A stretch of DNA of 64,000 nt from JANMMJ01 sp031373255 (GCA_031373255.1 JANMMJ010000193.1:10356-74355), one strand, 5' to 3'; positions 1 to 8,695 are shown, counted from the stretch's first letter. Numbers and translations are program-made. Notes: generated by a model not told the origin, from the letters alone.

Positions 1-390
1 TTTCACCGATTCCTCGATTGACTTGAGATTTTCCTCATTGGTGCAGCCGAGGGCGACACGCACATGATAATCCCAGGTCTTTGCGACAAAGCAGATTGCC
101 GGCGCTTTTGCCTGGAGCAATTGCTGCAGGCCAGGATCATTGGAGGCCGAGCGGCCGGCACGCTTGGTCATGCCGAATGCGGTAAATTTCGCCTTCAGGG
201 GACGCGGCTCAGCGAAAAGAGCGGTGTCGTTCGGATTTGCTCCGGGATAACCACCTTCGACATAGTCGACACCGAGCCGGTCAAGCATCGCCATGATGAC
301 GAGCTTGTCGTCCAGAGAGAAGTCGACGCCGGGTGTCTGCTGGCCATCACGCAGAGTCGTGTCAAAAAGATAGAGGCGTTCCCTGCTCAT
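1..390 (-). CDS. cimA: Citramalate synthase (HMGL-like acyltransferase), N-terminal part, cut by the window edge
   Basis: The first about 130 residues of a LeuA/CimA-type enzyme are visible; the rest runs off the left edge. The protein opens MSRERLYLFDTTLRDG and continues QQTPGVDFSLDDK, the N-terminal metal- and substrate-binding motif of the HMGL-like TIM barrel. The following stretch (LDRLGVDYVEGGYPGANPND) is typical of citramalate synthase rather than 2-isopropylmalate synthase. The family condenses acetyl-CoA with pyruvate to give (R)-citramalate, a route to 2-oxobutanoate and isoleucine. The start ATG shares its A with the TGA of cysS (TGATG), so translation is probably coupled to cysS. 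The choice of citramalate over homologous synthases is family inference, since the C-terminal regulatory domain is not visible. Confidence 0.82.
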   Translation of the reverse strand, partial: MSRERLYLFDTTLRDGQQTPGVDFSLDDKLVIMAMLDRLGVDYVEGGYPGANPNDTALFAEPRPLKAKFTAFGMTKRAGRSASNDPGLQQLLQAKAPAICFVAKTWDYHVRVALGCTNEENLKSIEESVK

Positions 391-2027
391 CAGCGTTTGA
401 CTTCCCAGGAGGTGGTGCCGTCCTTGTTGTCCTTGATGGCGACACCCATGGCCGCAAGGTCGTTGCGGAGACGATCACTCTCCGCCCAATCCTTGGCGGC
501 GCGAGCGATAAGGCGCTCATCAATTAAGTGTTGAATTTGCTTGAAAGTGTTGTTGTTGAAAAGTTGAAATTTAGGTGCAAAATCTTCAAATTTATGAGCT
601 AGAGAATTTCTGAGATTTTTTGCTTGCTCGTACAATAGTTCGATGTCTTTGAATTGACTTTCAAGTTGTTCGATTTCCCGTTTGGTGTTCCTTAAGCTCG
701 CAAGTTTTTTCCACAGCATTATGCTCACGCTAAACATCTCTGAGTGAGTTCGATCCTGTGTGGAGTTGGCTATTTCGTTCATTGCTATGGATGGCGGTCT
801 TCCATCCAAAATTTTCTTCCAAAGGCTATTGAATTTTTCGCGCATTCTCCTGTTGTTGGAGTTTTTCCGCTTGAGGCCCAGAAAATTAAGAGAACCGGAG
901 AGCCATTGATGGTTTTTGCTGTTAAGTGAACTCTCTCTTCGCAATGATTGCAGGAACGTTATTGCTTCGGGTGTGTTTAGATCATCAGACAATAGCTTGA
1001 TAAGTTCGGGATGGGGCTTACGCAGTGTATTTTGAGGCGAAACACTTGTCGTAGATTCAAGTAAATCATCGAGAATGTCTGCAGAATTGTCCAACCCACA
1101 TTCGGTCCAATCGATCGGCTGACGATAATGAGTCCGCAGCATGTTGAAACGCAGGACTTCTCCCGGCCAGTCGGCGAGGAGCTGATTGATGGTGATAAAG
1201 TTTCCCAGACTCTTCGACATCTTCTGGCCCTCGACCTGGAGGAAGCCATTGTGCATCCAGACATTGGCCATGACCTTGCGTCCGAAGGCGCAACGGCTCT
1301 GGGCAATTTCATTTTCATGATGCGGAAAGATCAGATCGATGCCGCCACCGTGAATATCGAAAGTCTCTCCGAGATGCTTCCAACTCATGGCCGAGCATTC
1401 GATATGCCAGCCCGGGCGGCCGCGGCCCCAGGGGCTTTCCCAGCCCGGGGTTTCACTATCGGAGGGTTTCCACAATACGAAATCCATGGCATCGCGCTTG
1501 TAGGGCGCGACATCGACCCGGGCGCCGGCAATCATTTCATCGAGCGGGCGGCGCGACAGGCCACCATAATCCTTCATGCTCGGCACATTGAACAGCACGT
1601 GTCCTTCGGCCGCGTAGGCATGGCCCGAGGCGATCAGCCTTTCAATGAGAGTGATCATCTCGGGGATCGAGTCGGTGGCCCGGGGCTCATGGGTTGGCTG
1701 GAGTACGCCAAGTGCTGCAATGTCCTTGTGGAATTGCGCTGTAGTGCGGTTCGTCAGTTCACGAATATCGGTGCCTTCTTCCCTGGCACGCGCGTTGATC
1801 TTGTCGTCGATGTCGGTGATGTTGCGCACGTAGGTGACGTGGCCGGCCCCATAGAGATGACGGAGCAAGCGGAATAACACATCGAAGACGATGACCGGGC
1901 GGGCATTGCCGATATGGGCATAGTCATAGACCGTGGGTCCGCACACATAGAGCCGCACATTGCGGGAATCGAGCGGAACAAACTCCTCCCTGGTGCGCGT
2001 CAGCGTGTTGTAAAGTCTCAGCGTCAT
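390..2027 (-). CDS. cysS: Cysteinyl-tRNA synthetase with an enlarged low-GC C-terminal region
   Basis: Class I aminoacyl-tRNA synthetase charging tRNA-Cys. Visible are the N-terminal CGPTVYDYAHIGNARP (zinc Cys plus the HIGH-type motif), zinc ligands in IECSAMS and FPHHENEIAQS, and GQKMSKSLGNF (KMSKS). The C-terminus carries the DALR-type helices (SDDLNTPEAI and KDWAESDRLRNDL). At 545 aa it is longer than the usual 460-500. The extra sequence lies between LNFLGLKRKNS and the final IQHLIDERL and contains a charged, coiled-coil-like stretch (LRNTKREIEQLESQFKDIEL). Residues about 317-497 (about 536-1079) are clearly poorer in GC than the flanks: 193 of 480 bases are G or C over 541-1020, about 40%. 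The frame is open throughout and the conserved terminal motif follows, so I read it as functional. It is upstream of, and coupled to, cimA. Confidence 0.95.
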   Translation of the reverse strand: MTLRLYNTLTRTREEFVPLDSRNVRLYVCGPTVYDYAHIGNARPVIVFDVLFRLLRHLYGAGHVTYVRNITDIDDKINARAREEGTDIRELTNRTTAQFHKDIAALGVLQPTHEPRATDSIPEMITLIERLIASGHAYAAEGHVLFNVPSMKDYGGLSRRPLDEMIAGARVDVAPYKRDAMDFVLWKPSDSETPGWESPWGRGRPGWHIECSAMSWKHLGETFDIHGGGIDLIFPHHENEIAQSRCAFGRKVMANVWMHNGFLQVEGQKMSKSLGNFITINQLLADWPGEVLRFNMLRTHYRQPIDWTECGLDNSADILDDLLESTTSVSPQNTLRKPHPELIKLLSDDLNTPEAITFLQSLRRESSLNSKNHQWLSGSLNFLGLKRKNSNNRRMREKFNSLWKKILDGRPPSIAMNEIANSTQDRTHSEMFSVSIMLWKKLASLRNTKREIEQLESQFKDIELLYEQAKNLRNSLAHKFEDFAPKFQLFNNNTFKQIQHLIDERLIARAAKDWAESDRLRNDLAAMGVAIKDNKDGTTSWEVKR

Positions 2028-2249
2028 CTATCCTGGCCTGCTGGCCCGGAGCGCTTCAGTCTTGATTTCAGGAAAGCGGCGCCCAGCCAGCGATTGTTAG
2101 CTAGCTGCAAATAATAATGCCGCAAAAGTTAACGGCATGGTTGGGGGCGGTGTTCATGGCGGCGCACCATGGCGGAAGGGCTGCTTTGCGTCAAGATGCA
2201 TGGTTTATTTGAGGCCCAAGGGTTTTGCCGGGCGGTGAACAAGCTCCTA

Positions 2250-3143
2250 ATGTTCCGCAGGGCATGGCGGGAATCAGACGTGGCGGGACAATCGGTCGGG
2301 CAAGCGGCAATGTGGATGGCGGGCTGGCTTGCCGCCACGCTCGGCATGACGGTCGCCGGTCGCGAGCTTGGCCACGATGTGCCGATATTCGTGCTGATGA
2401 TGTTACGCAGCCTGTTTGCCACAATGCTTCTGGCGCCCGCCGTTTGGTGGAGTGGCAACTTTCAATCCCGCATGTCAAACTTCCGGCTGCACATCGTCCG
2501 GAACCTGGTTCACTACGCGGCGCAATACGCATGGTTTTCAGCGCTGCTGCTGATCCCGCTGGCACAGGTCATCTCCATCGAATTTACCCTGCCGGTGTGG
2601 GTGGCGCTGCTGGCAGCAGCGTTCCTTTCAGAAAAGCTGACACGGGCCAAGGTTCTTGCCGTTGCCCTCGGTTTTGCAGGTATTCTGGTGATCGTCAGGC
2701 CCGGCAGTGCAACGCTTGAAGCTGGGCACCTCTGGGCTCTGGCAGCAGCACTCGGTTTCTCGGTCTCGGTCACCCTGACCAAATACATCACCCGCAGCGA
2801 CAGCGCGCTCACCGTGATATTCATGATGTTCGCCATCCAGACGGTGATCGGAGCGATCCCGGCCCTGATGGTTTGGCAGTGGCCGCAGCCCGAGAACTGG
2901 AAATGGGTGGCCGTCGTGGTGATTGCCGGCACATTCTCGCACTATTGCCTTTCCAGGGCGATTTCGCTGGCCGATGCTTCCGTTGTCATGCCGATGGACT
3001 TCCTGCGCGTGCCTCTCAGCGCGGTGCTGGGCTGGCTGGTCTATAGCGAGACGATTGCTCCCGCCACGGCGCTCGGGGCAGCGCTCATTCTTGCTGCCAA
3101 CACGTTGAACCTGTTGAAAGCAAGGAAGAACGATGGTGCATGA
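2250..3143 (+). CDS. EamA/DMT-family inner-membrane transporter
   Basis: An approximately 297-aa polytopic membrane protein with about ten hydrophobic segments in two repeated halves, as in the drug/metabolite transporter (EamA, RhaT-like) superfamily. Recognisable pieces are FTLPVWVALLAAAFLSEKLT at the end of the first repeat and ADASVVMPMDFLRVPLSAVL in the second. The substrate cannot be inferred. The start is uncertain. An in-frame ATG at 2169 would add 27 residues of non-membrane sequence with no homologous look. I prefer 2250, which leaves about 18 residues before the first membrane span. Neither candidate has a strong ribosome binding site. It is transcribed away from cysS and has no co-directional neighbour. 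Confidence 0.8.
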   Translation: MFRRAWRESDVAGQSVGQAAMWMAGWLAATLGMTVAGRELGHDVPIFVLMMLRSLFATMLLAPAVWWSGNFQSRMSNFRLHIVRNLVHYAAQYAWFSALLLIPLAQVISIEFTLPVWVALLAAAFLSEKLTRAKVLAVALGFAGILVIVRPGSATLEAGHLWALAAALGFSVSVTLTKYITRSDSALTVIFMMFAIQTVIGAIPALMVWQWPQPENWKWVAVVVIAGTFSHYCLSRAISLADASVVMPMDFLRVPLSAVLGWLVYSETIAPATALGAALILAANTLNLLKARKNDGA

Positions 3144-3476
3144 TGGCCAGCCATCGCAGGGACGGCGACGCACAATTTTCTACTTATAGGTGTATATTGG
3201 TTCTTTTCTTGACGCGGCGTTTGGCTTTTTTGAAATGCCCAGCCTGCAAGGAATTTTCGCGCCAGCAAATATTTCAATTACCGCGATGACATGCATTATT
3301 TGCCTTATTTTTTGATCTTTTTCGGAATTGAACGAAGGATCAATGCGCTCGATAGGACTTTCGAGGCGGCATTTTCAGCTTGTTTACCATGCTTGCCAAA
3401 TTCAATTTTTAAGACCGGCAATCGTAAATCCAACAACCCCCGGTAAGGTGCGATTCATTTCTATCAGGCATTTCAT
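3144..3476. other. AT-richer intergenic region upstream of the RTX gene
   Basis: About 330 bases without a credible gene. The stretch is visibly richer in A/T than its surroundings, with T runs around 3221-3230, 3300-3325 and 3403-3410. A loose promoter-like pair (TTGACG near 3209) can be seen but is not convincing. No RNA gene, repeat or terminator hairpin was recognised. The composition change continues into the start of the RTX-like gene, in keeping with that gene being an acquired segment. Confidence 0.5.
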
Positions 3477-5471
3477 TTGGGCGAACACCATACCCAAGGT
3501 TGGATTTACCCCATGGATATCGCACTCTCAAATGGAATGGTCCTCACGACGTGGACCACTTCGCTGTCGTCAACCGGTTCTTCATGGGCAGATAGTTCCC
3601 CGGATCTCCGCGGGCAATTGTTCACGTCCGACGGCACAGCTTCGGGCGGGACTTTCGCCATCAATGTCAAACAGCAGGTTATGTCCGACGTCGTCTCGGC
3701 ACATTGCCTTTCGGATGACCGCGTGGTCATCGTCTGGTCAACCAGCGACGGCGATCATGGCGAAGACGTCTTTGCCCGCGTCATTAGCATGGACGGCACA
3801 TCGCTGGGCAGTGATCTGGTCGTCGCGAACGGTCCGGGCGGCATCGAAAACCTGCTGATTTCACTCGATATCAACGATTTGTTGACGGCAAGCTGGACCA
3901 ACATTGCCGACGGCGGCGAACCGCTCGGGCCAGGCGCCACAGCAATCAATCTGCAGGCCAGTCAGATGCCCGAACTGGGCGGCAGCGATATCGCTACGTT
4001 CACGATCGACCCATCCTTCACCGGAAGCCTGATCGATTTTACCGCGGTCGACGACAGTGGTGACACCGAGAATGGCGGCGGGCTCACCTACAGCATCACC
4101 AAGGGCAACACCGGCGGGTATCTCGCCATAGACGCATCGACCGGCGAACTTTCCGTGGTGAAACTACCCAGCGCGGCGGCCTCGTGGGCTGAAGCGGTCA
4201 ATGGAGTGATCGTTCGCGTAACAGACAGTGATAGCAATTACGACGAAAAGCGCATCGAAATCCGCTTGGCCGATGCAGCAGACAAGTCCCTCCTCTCAAC
4301 CCATGGCCGGTGGAGCGATGCAGCCGCGCTCACCCTCGTCGACGACATGGGCACCAAGGGCAGCATCAAGGCCGGCGACATCCTGGTGGAACACACCGCG
4401 ACAGGACACACCCCATTGCATCTTGGCGGTGACGACGCTGGTTCGTTTGAAATTGTCGATGGCCCAGATGGCCCAGAGCTCTGGTATTCGGGCGGCGACC
4501 TGGACAGCACCTTACAGTCACAATTCTCAGTGAGCGTGATCCAGGGCGATGAAACAGATGCATCGACCACTGAAAACACATCCTGGTTCACACTTCATGT
4601 GAGCGACGCAGTCAGCGCCGGCACGACAGGGAACGATGATTTCCTCTCAACGGCACTTGCGGAGATATTCAGTGGCTCGGCCGGCATCGACTCCGTCAGC
4701 TATGAGCAGGCTTCAGCCGGAGTATCGGCCAATCTGGACAATCCGTCGGAGAACTCCGGCGGGGCCCTGGGCGATGTCTACCTCTCGGTCGAAAATCTCA
4801 AGGGATCGCAGTACGCGGATCATCTTGTTGGCAACAGCCTCAACAATGTCATCAGCGGCGCTGGCGGTGCCGACAGCATGAATGGCGGCTATGGCAACGA
4901 TACATTCGGAATCAACTGCTTCGGCGATACCGTATCGGACGCCAGCAAATTTGACGATGACTGGGTCACATCCTTCTCGCTTCACCTGAACTTGACGAGG
5001 GACAAGCTCAAGAATGTCGAGAATGCGCGGCTCTTTGGCGAAAATGACCTGAACCTGACTGGCAATGCGAGCGGCAACGAACTCATCGGCAATCGAGGCG
5101 ACAACCGGGTTTGCGGTGGCGATGGCCAGGATATTCTCACCGGCGGCCAGGGTGCAGATACATTCACGTTCAAAGCAATCAGCAAAGGCGGCGCTTCCTA
5201 TGACCGCGACCGCATCACCGATTTCAAGCACGGCGTCGACACTCTCGATTTCTCTGCGATAGACGCCAATGGCGGGGCGGAAGGCAACACCGCCTTCCAT
5301 CTGACGGGTGCGCAATCAAACGAATTCAGCGGGGCGCGCGGCGAGCTGATCTGGCAGCAGGCCGGCAACCTCACCATGATCATGGCGGACGTGAACGGCG
5401 ACAAAAAAGCCGATCTTCTGATATGGCTCGATGGCACACATCAGCTTGATGCAAACGATTTCATTCTCTGA
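3477..5471 (+). CDS. RTX-type calcium-binding protein with cadherin-like region, probably secreted by type I secretion
   Basis: 664 aa, Asp/Gly/Ser/Thr-rich and almost free of long hydrophobic segments, with no N-terminal signal peptide. The N-terminal approximately 150 residues have the pattern of bacterial repeat beta-propeller-like modules (ALSNGMVLTTW, DDRVVIVWST). Residues about 165-265 resemble a cadherin-like domain (LTYSITKGNTGGYLAIDAST). Hemolysin-type nonapeptide repeats follow: GGADSMNGGYGNDTF near residue 462 and GGDGQDILTGGQGADTF near residue 547. The C-terminus ends in a hydrophobic DFIL after an M10-type C-terminal domain (ITDFKHGVDTLDFSAID), as in type I secretion substrates. 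Starts available are TTG 3477 or ATG 3513; an in-frame stop lies at 3444. The protein begins within its first module, so the N-terminus may be degenerate. No ABC/HlyD/TolC genes lie nearby. Confidence 0.82.
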   Translation: MGEHHTQGWIYPMDIALSNGMVLTTWTTSLSSTGSSWADSSPDLRGQLFTSDGTASGGTFAINVKQQVMSDVVSAHCLSDDRVVIVWSTSDGDHGEDVFARVISMDGTSLGSDLVVANGPGGIENLLISLDINDLLTASWTNIADGGEPLGPGATAINLQASQMPELGGSDIATFTIDPSFTGSLIDFTAVDDSGDTENGGGLTYSITKGNTGGYLAIDASTGELSVVKLPSAAASWAEAVNGVIVRVTDSDSNYDEKRIEIRLADAADKSLLSTHGRWSDAAALTLVDDMGTKGSIKAGDILVEHTATGHTPLHLGGDDAGSFEIVDGPDGPELWYSGGDLDSTLQSQFSVSVIQGDETDASTTENTSWFTLHVSDAVSAGTTGNDDFLSTALAEIFSGSAGIDSVSYEQASAGVSANLDNPSENSGGALGDVYLSVENLKGSQYADHLVGNSLNNVISGAGGADSMNGGYGNDTFGINCFGDTVSDASKFDDDWVTSFSLHLNLTRDKLKNVENARLFGENDLNLTGNASGNELIGNRGDNRVCGGDGQDILTGGQGADTFTFKAISKGGASYDRDRITDFKHGVDTLDFSAIDANGGAEGNTAFHLTGAQSNEFSGARGELIWQQAGNLTMIMADVNGDKKADLLIWLDGTHQLDANDFIL

Positions 5472-5544
5472 GGCAGACACCCCAACGCGTCGCGTCGAAC
5501 TCGATGAGCGCAGATTGCCTCGGGAAACCCGCAGCGGAAGCGGA

Positions 5545-6945
5545 TTACTCGGCGGCTTCCGCAGACTCGTCGTCGTCGTATTTCCGCGGCCGGAGTGACT
5601 GCTCCTTCTTGAGTTCCTCGGCCACAAGGAACGCCAGTTCAAGCGACTGGGCGGCGTTGAGGCGCGGGTCGCAGAAGGTGTGGTAGCGGTCGTTCAGATC
5701 CTGATCCGACAGGGCGCGGAGACCACCCGTGCATTCAGTGACGTCCTTGCCGGTCATTTCGACGTGGATGCCGCCGGCATGGGTGCCTTCGGCCTGGTGG
5801 ATGGCCATGAAACGGCGCACCTCGGTCATCACCGCGTCGAAGGGCCGGGTCTTGTAGCCGGATGTGGCCTTGATGGTGTTGCCGTGCATGGGATCACAGG
5901 ACCAGACGACAAGGCGGCCTTCGCGTTTCACCGCACGGATCAGGTCCGGAAGGTGTTTTTCAACCTTGTCAGCGCCGAAGCGGGCGATAAGCGTCAGGCG
6001 GCCCGCTTCATTGTCGGGATTGAGAATGTCGATCAGCCGGATCAACTCGTCGGGCGTCAATGTGGGCCCGCATTTAAGGCCAATGGGGTTCTTGATGCCG
6101 CGGCAGAATTCGACATGGGCATGATCTGGCTGGCGGGTGCGGTCGCCAATCCACAGCATATGGCCCGATGTGGCATACCAGTCACCGCTGGTTGAATCTA
6201 CGCGGGTCAGCGCCTCCTCGTAGCCCAACAGCAATGCCTCGTGGCTGGTGAAGAAATCAGTCTGACGGAGCTGCGGTGCTGTATCCGCGTTGATGCCACA
6301 GGCGCGCATGAAGCCAAGCGCCTCAGATATCCGGGTGGAAATTTCCTCATACCGGGCCCAGGCCGGTGAATCTTTCAGGAAACCCAGCGTCCACTTGTGC
6401 ACATGCTCCAGGTTTGCATAGCCACCCTGGGCGAAGGCGCGCAGCAGGTTGAGAGTCGCCGCCGATTGCCGATAGGCCATGATCTGGCGCTCGGGATCGG
6501 GCTTTCTTGCCTCAAGCGTCGGCGCGGTATCATTGACAATGTCGCCACGGTAGATCGGCAATTCCACGCCGTCGATCTTCTCGGTGGGCGATGAGCGCGG
6601 CTTGGCGAACTGGCCGGCAATGCGGCCAACTTTCACCACCGGCTGGCCGCCGGCGAAGGTCAGCACCACTGACATCTGCAGGAAGACGCGGAAGAAATCG
6701 CGAATATTGTCGGCCGAATGTTCGGCGAAGCTTTCGGCGCAATCGCCGCCCTGGAGCAGGAAACCCTTGCCCTCGGATACACGCGCCAGCTTGCGCTTCA
6801 GCTTGCGGGCCTCACCGGCAAAAACCAGCGGAGGAAACCCGGCGAGGCGCTTTTCGACGGTCGCCAGCCTGGCGGCATCGTCATATTCAGGGACCTGAAC
6901 GACGGGCAATTTGCGCCAGCTTTCGGGACTCCAATCGGCGGTCAT
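5545..6945 (-). CDS. Class-II 3-deoxy-7-phosphoheptulonate (DAHP) synthase
   Basis: 466 aa, full length for the plant/mycobacterial-type DAHP synthase. This enzyme condenses phosphoenolpyruvate and erythrose 4-phosphate, the first step of the shikimate pathway. Diagnostic stretches are the N-terminal WSPESWRKLPVVQVPEY, the GGDCAESFAEHSADNIRDFF loop, the metal-binding WSCDPMHGNT, and GGIHVEMTGKDVTECTGG near the C-terminus. A 14-residue acidic tail (DDDESAEAAE) ends the protein. The gene stands alone between the RTX gene (convergent, 73 bp apart) and a divergent small membrane-protein gene. Its leader contains a GC-rich hairpin about 23 bases before the ATG. Species variously name it aroF, aroG or aroH, so no symbol is assigned. 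Confidence 0.96.
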   Translation of the reverse strand: MTADWSPESWRKLPVVQVPEYDDAARLATVEKRLAGFPPLVFAGEARKLKRKLARVSEGKGFLLQGGDCAESFAEHSADNIRDFFRVFLQMSVVLTFAGGQPVVKVGRIAGQFAKPRSSPTEKIDGVELPIYRGDIVNDTAPTLEARKPDPERQIMAYRQSAATLNLLRAFAQGGYANLEHVHKWTLGFLKDSPAWARYEEISTRISEALGFMRACGINADTAPQLRQTDFFTSHEALLLGYEEALTRVDSTSGDWYATSGHMLWIGDRTRQPDHAHVEFCRGIKNPIGLKCGPTLTPDELIRLIDILNPDNEAGRLTLIARFGADKVEKHLPDLIRAVKREGRLVVWSCDPMHGNTIKATSGYKTRPFDAVMTEVRRFMAIHQAEGTHAGGIHVEMTGKDVTECTGGLRALSDQDLNDRYHTFCDPRLNAAQSLELAFLVAEELKKEQSLRPRKYDDDESAEAAE

Positions 6946-6968
6946 ATCATCTACTCCAACAGCGATCA

Positions 6969-6992
6969 GCCCTGCGGTTACACTGGCAGGGC
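6969..6992 (-). promoter_or_regulatory. GC-rich hairpin in the leader of the DAHP synthase gene
   Basis: On the minus strand GCCCTGC pairs perfectly with GCAGGGC across a 10-base loop, ending about 23 bases upstream of the DAHP synthase ATG at 6945. A 7-bp perfect stem so close to a start codon could affect translation initiation or transcription elongation. No leader peptide rich in aromatic residues and no run of T after the stem was seen, so an attenuator is not supported. It may be incidental. Confidence 0.35.
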
Positions 6993-7199
6993 GGCTTTCT
7001 CAAGACATGGTTTTCTGGCTTTGCGGGTCAACAGCAGGAGGAATGGCCCATTGGCCTGCCTGCGGTGCCAGCGGGGGTTTCATACACGGCATTCCGTCCA
7101 AATGCCAGTTCCGGTTTGTGCAAAGGCTTTTTTAAGAAACCGGGCCTAAAATCTCCGCGATTTGCTGCAACCGTTTGACCGGACGGTGGAGGCCCATAC

Positions 7200-7451
7200 A
7201 TGAATGACTTGTTCTTGCATGCCCGCTGGGGTGAGCTTTATGCGTTCTTCTCGCAGGGCAATCCGCCGCTTGCCTTCCAGATCCTTGCGCTCAACACCAT
7301 ATTCTTCGTGCTGTGGATATTGCGGCGCATGCGCGATGCCCCGGCACTCCGGGCGAAGACCGCCAATATCGTTCAGGGCTTGCTGATCGGGGCAAATATC
7401 ATGATCATCTTCCAACGCGATATCCTGTCATTGCTCAAACTTTACGGCTGA
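7200..7451 (+). CDS. Small two-helix membrane protein of unknown function
   Basis: 83 aa. The first 20 residues are amphipathic (MNDLFLHARWGELYAFFSQG). They are followed by a hydrophobic segment (FQILALNTIFFVLWIL), a short basic loop (RRMRDAPALRAK), and a second hydrophobic segment (IVQGLLIGANIMIIF). Small proteins of this shape occur next to aromatic-biosynthesis genes in alphaproteobacteria, but I do not know a function. A GGTGGAGG sequence lies about 10 bases upstream of the ATG, a good ribosome binding site that supports a real gene. It is transcribed divergently from the DAHP synthase gene and faces the DUF2093 gene. Confidence 0.7.
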   Translation: MNDLFLHARWGELYAFFSQGNPPLAFQILALNTIFFVLWILRRMRDAPALRAKTANIVQGLLIGANIMIIFQRDILSLLKLYG

Positions 7452-7455
7452 GCGG

Positions 7456-7668
7456 TCAGCGGCCGAGATGCCTGCGAAAGGCCACTTCGGCCGAAGCGTA
7501 GGGTTCCTGACGGGCGACATTCCAGTATCGTAACTTGTCGAGCCTGATCGGCTGCCCGGTCACAGCGCAACGCACAAATTCGCCCTCCTGCAGGACCTGG
7601 AAATCGGCGTCGAGATAGCGCAACTTGGCTTCGCGGCCCGCGGGGAGAACTTTGTCCATCCGGTTCAT
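7456..7668 (-). CDS. DUF2093 family protein
   Basis: 70 aa, matching my memory of the short alphaproteobacterial DUF2093 family: KLRYLDADFQVLQEGEFVRC, then AVTGQPIRLDKLRYWNV and RQEPYASAEVAFRR. The pattern of one Cys followed by VTGxPIxLxxLRYW is conserved in the family. The function is unknown. The start is the first of two nearby Met codons (MNRMDK). It ends 4 bp from the convergent small membrane-protein gene. Confidence 0.8.
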   Translation of the reverse strand: MNRMDKVLPAGREAKLRYLDADFQVLQEGEFVRCAVTGQPIRLDKLRYWNVARQEPYASAEVAFRRHLGR

Positions 7669-7723
7669 GCGCGCAAATTAGCGCAGGGCGAAGGCAATTT
7701 GAAGAAGGGATTTCGAGCGGCGG

Positions 7724-8671
7724 TCAGGAACTGGCCTTGTCCTCAGCCAAATGCTGGAACAACCGGTCGGCACGTTTGGCAAGAAGTGCCTTGCCGTCGC
7801 GCTGGCTCCAGTCATAAACACCCTTACCCGACTTGAGGCCAAAATTGCCATCCCTCACCAGAGCGGCCACGGCCTGCGGCGGGCTCTTGCTGGTATCAAG
7901 ATCGGGCTGAAGGAACTCGGCAAATTTGTGCATGATGTCGAGGCCGCCCAGTTCAGCCGATTCAATCGGGCCGGTGATGGAATAGCGGCGGCCCAGCGAC
8001 ATCCTGAAGGATGCATCGATTGCCTCGGCCGATGCGACGCCGTTGGCCCACATCGACCAGGCCTCACGCAACACCGCAAATTGCAGCCGGTTGATGATGA
8101 AACCATCGACTTCCTTGTTCATCAGGGCCGGCGTCTGGCCCACGTGCTTCAGCACATCGCAGGCCCAGGCCACCACCCCGGGTGCGGTTTGCGGACCGCC
8201 GCAAACTTCGACGATGGGAATAAGCTGGGCAGGATAAATGAAGTGCATGGCGACGGCGCGTTCCGGGTGCTTCATGCGGCCGGTCATCAGGCTGATCGGC
8301 TGGCCGCTGGTGGACCCAAGGACCATTGCGGGATCGCAGATCTCATCAAGTTGGCCAAACACTTCAAGCTGAAGCTCGCGCACGGCGGGGACAGCCTCGA
8401 TGACATGATCGACACGGCCGGCATCCTTCATGCCGGTACTCGTCATGATGCGGGCCAGCGCGGCCCTGGCCTCATCCGCGCTCGTCTGGCCACGACCGAC
8501 AAATGCTTCAAAATTGGCCTTGATCGCTAATTGTGCCTTGGCGAGACTGTCAGGGTTCCGGCCAATCAGGCGGACAGTCTTTCCGGCCCGGGCAAAGACC
8601 TGGGAGATGCCCTGCCCCATCAGTCCATTGCCGATCACCGCGATCGATGTGATTTCGTCAGCTGGTTTCAT
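7724..8671 (-). CDS. 3-hydroxyacyl-CoA dehydrogenase family NAD-dependent enzyme
   Basis: 315 aa with an N-terminal Rossmann fold (IAVIGNGLMGQGISQVFARAG, GxGxxG near residues 10-15) and a C-terminal all-alpha dimerisation domain (GFIINRLQFAVLREAWSMW, ending in GKGVYDWS). The Ser-Thr-Ser stretch VLGSTSGQPIS and the HFIYPAQLIPIVEV segment (catalytic His region) fit this family, which includes 3-hydroxybutyryl-CoA, carnitine and L-gulonate dehydrogenases. Substrate is not predictable from this alone. I chose ATG 8671 because GGGAAG lies 6 bases upstream; a Met codon 18 bases further up (8689) lacks such a site. It lies 24 bp downstream of xseA, so the two may be co-transcribed. Confidence 0.87.
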   Translation of the reverse strand: MKPADEITSIAVIGNGLMGQGISQVFARAGKTVRLIGRNPDSLAKAQLAIKANFEAFVGRGQTSADEARAALARIMTSTGMKDAGRVDHVIEAVPAVRELQLEVFGQLDEICDPAMVLGSTSGQPISLMTGRMKHPERAVAMHFIYPAQLIPIVEVCGGPQTAPGVVAWACDVLKHVGQTPALMNKEVDGFIINRLQFAVLREAWSMWANGVASAEAIDASFRMSLGRRYSITGPIESAELGGLDIMHKFAEFLQPDLDTSKSPPQAVAALVRDGNFGLKSGKGVYDWSQRDGKALLAKRADRLFQHLAEDKASS

Positions 8672-8695
8672 TGTGAACTTCCCATGCAATGGAGA

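Noticed and set aside
1128..1877. Long open frame (249 codons) on the + strand
   Set aside because: It lies entirely opposite cysS and has no recognisable domain. Long antisense frames are common in GC-rich coding DNA.
4713..5315. 200-codon minus-strand frame opposite the RTX gene
   Set aside because: It mirrors the Asp/Gly-rich RTX repeats, whose codons produce spurious antisense frames; no independent homology.
6946..7199. Possible tRNA or small RNA in the 254-bp gap
   Set aside because: A hairpin is present, but no cloverleaf, anticodon arm or CCA-type end; no RNA gene could be supported.
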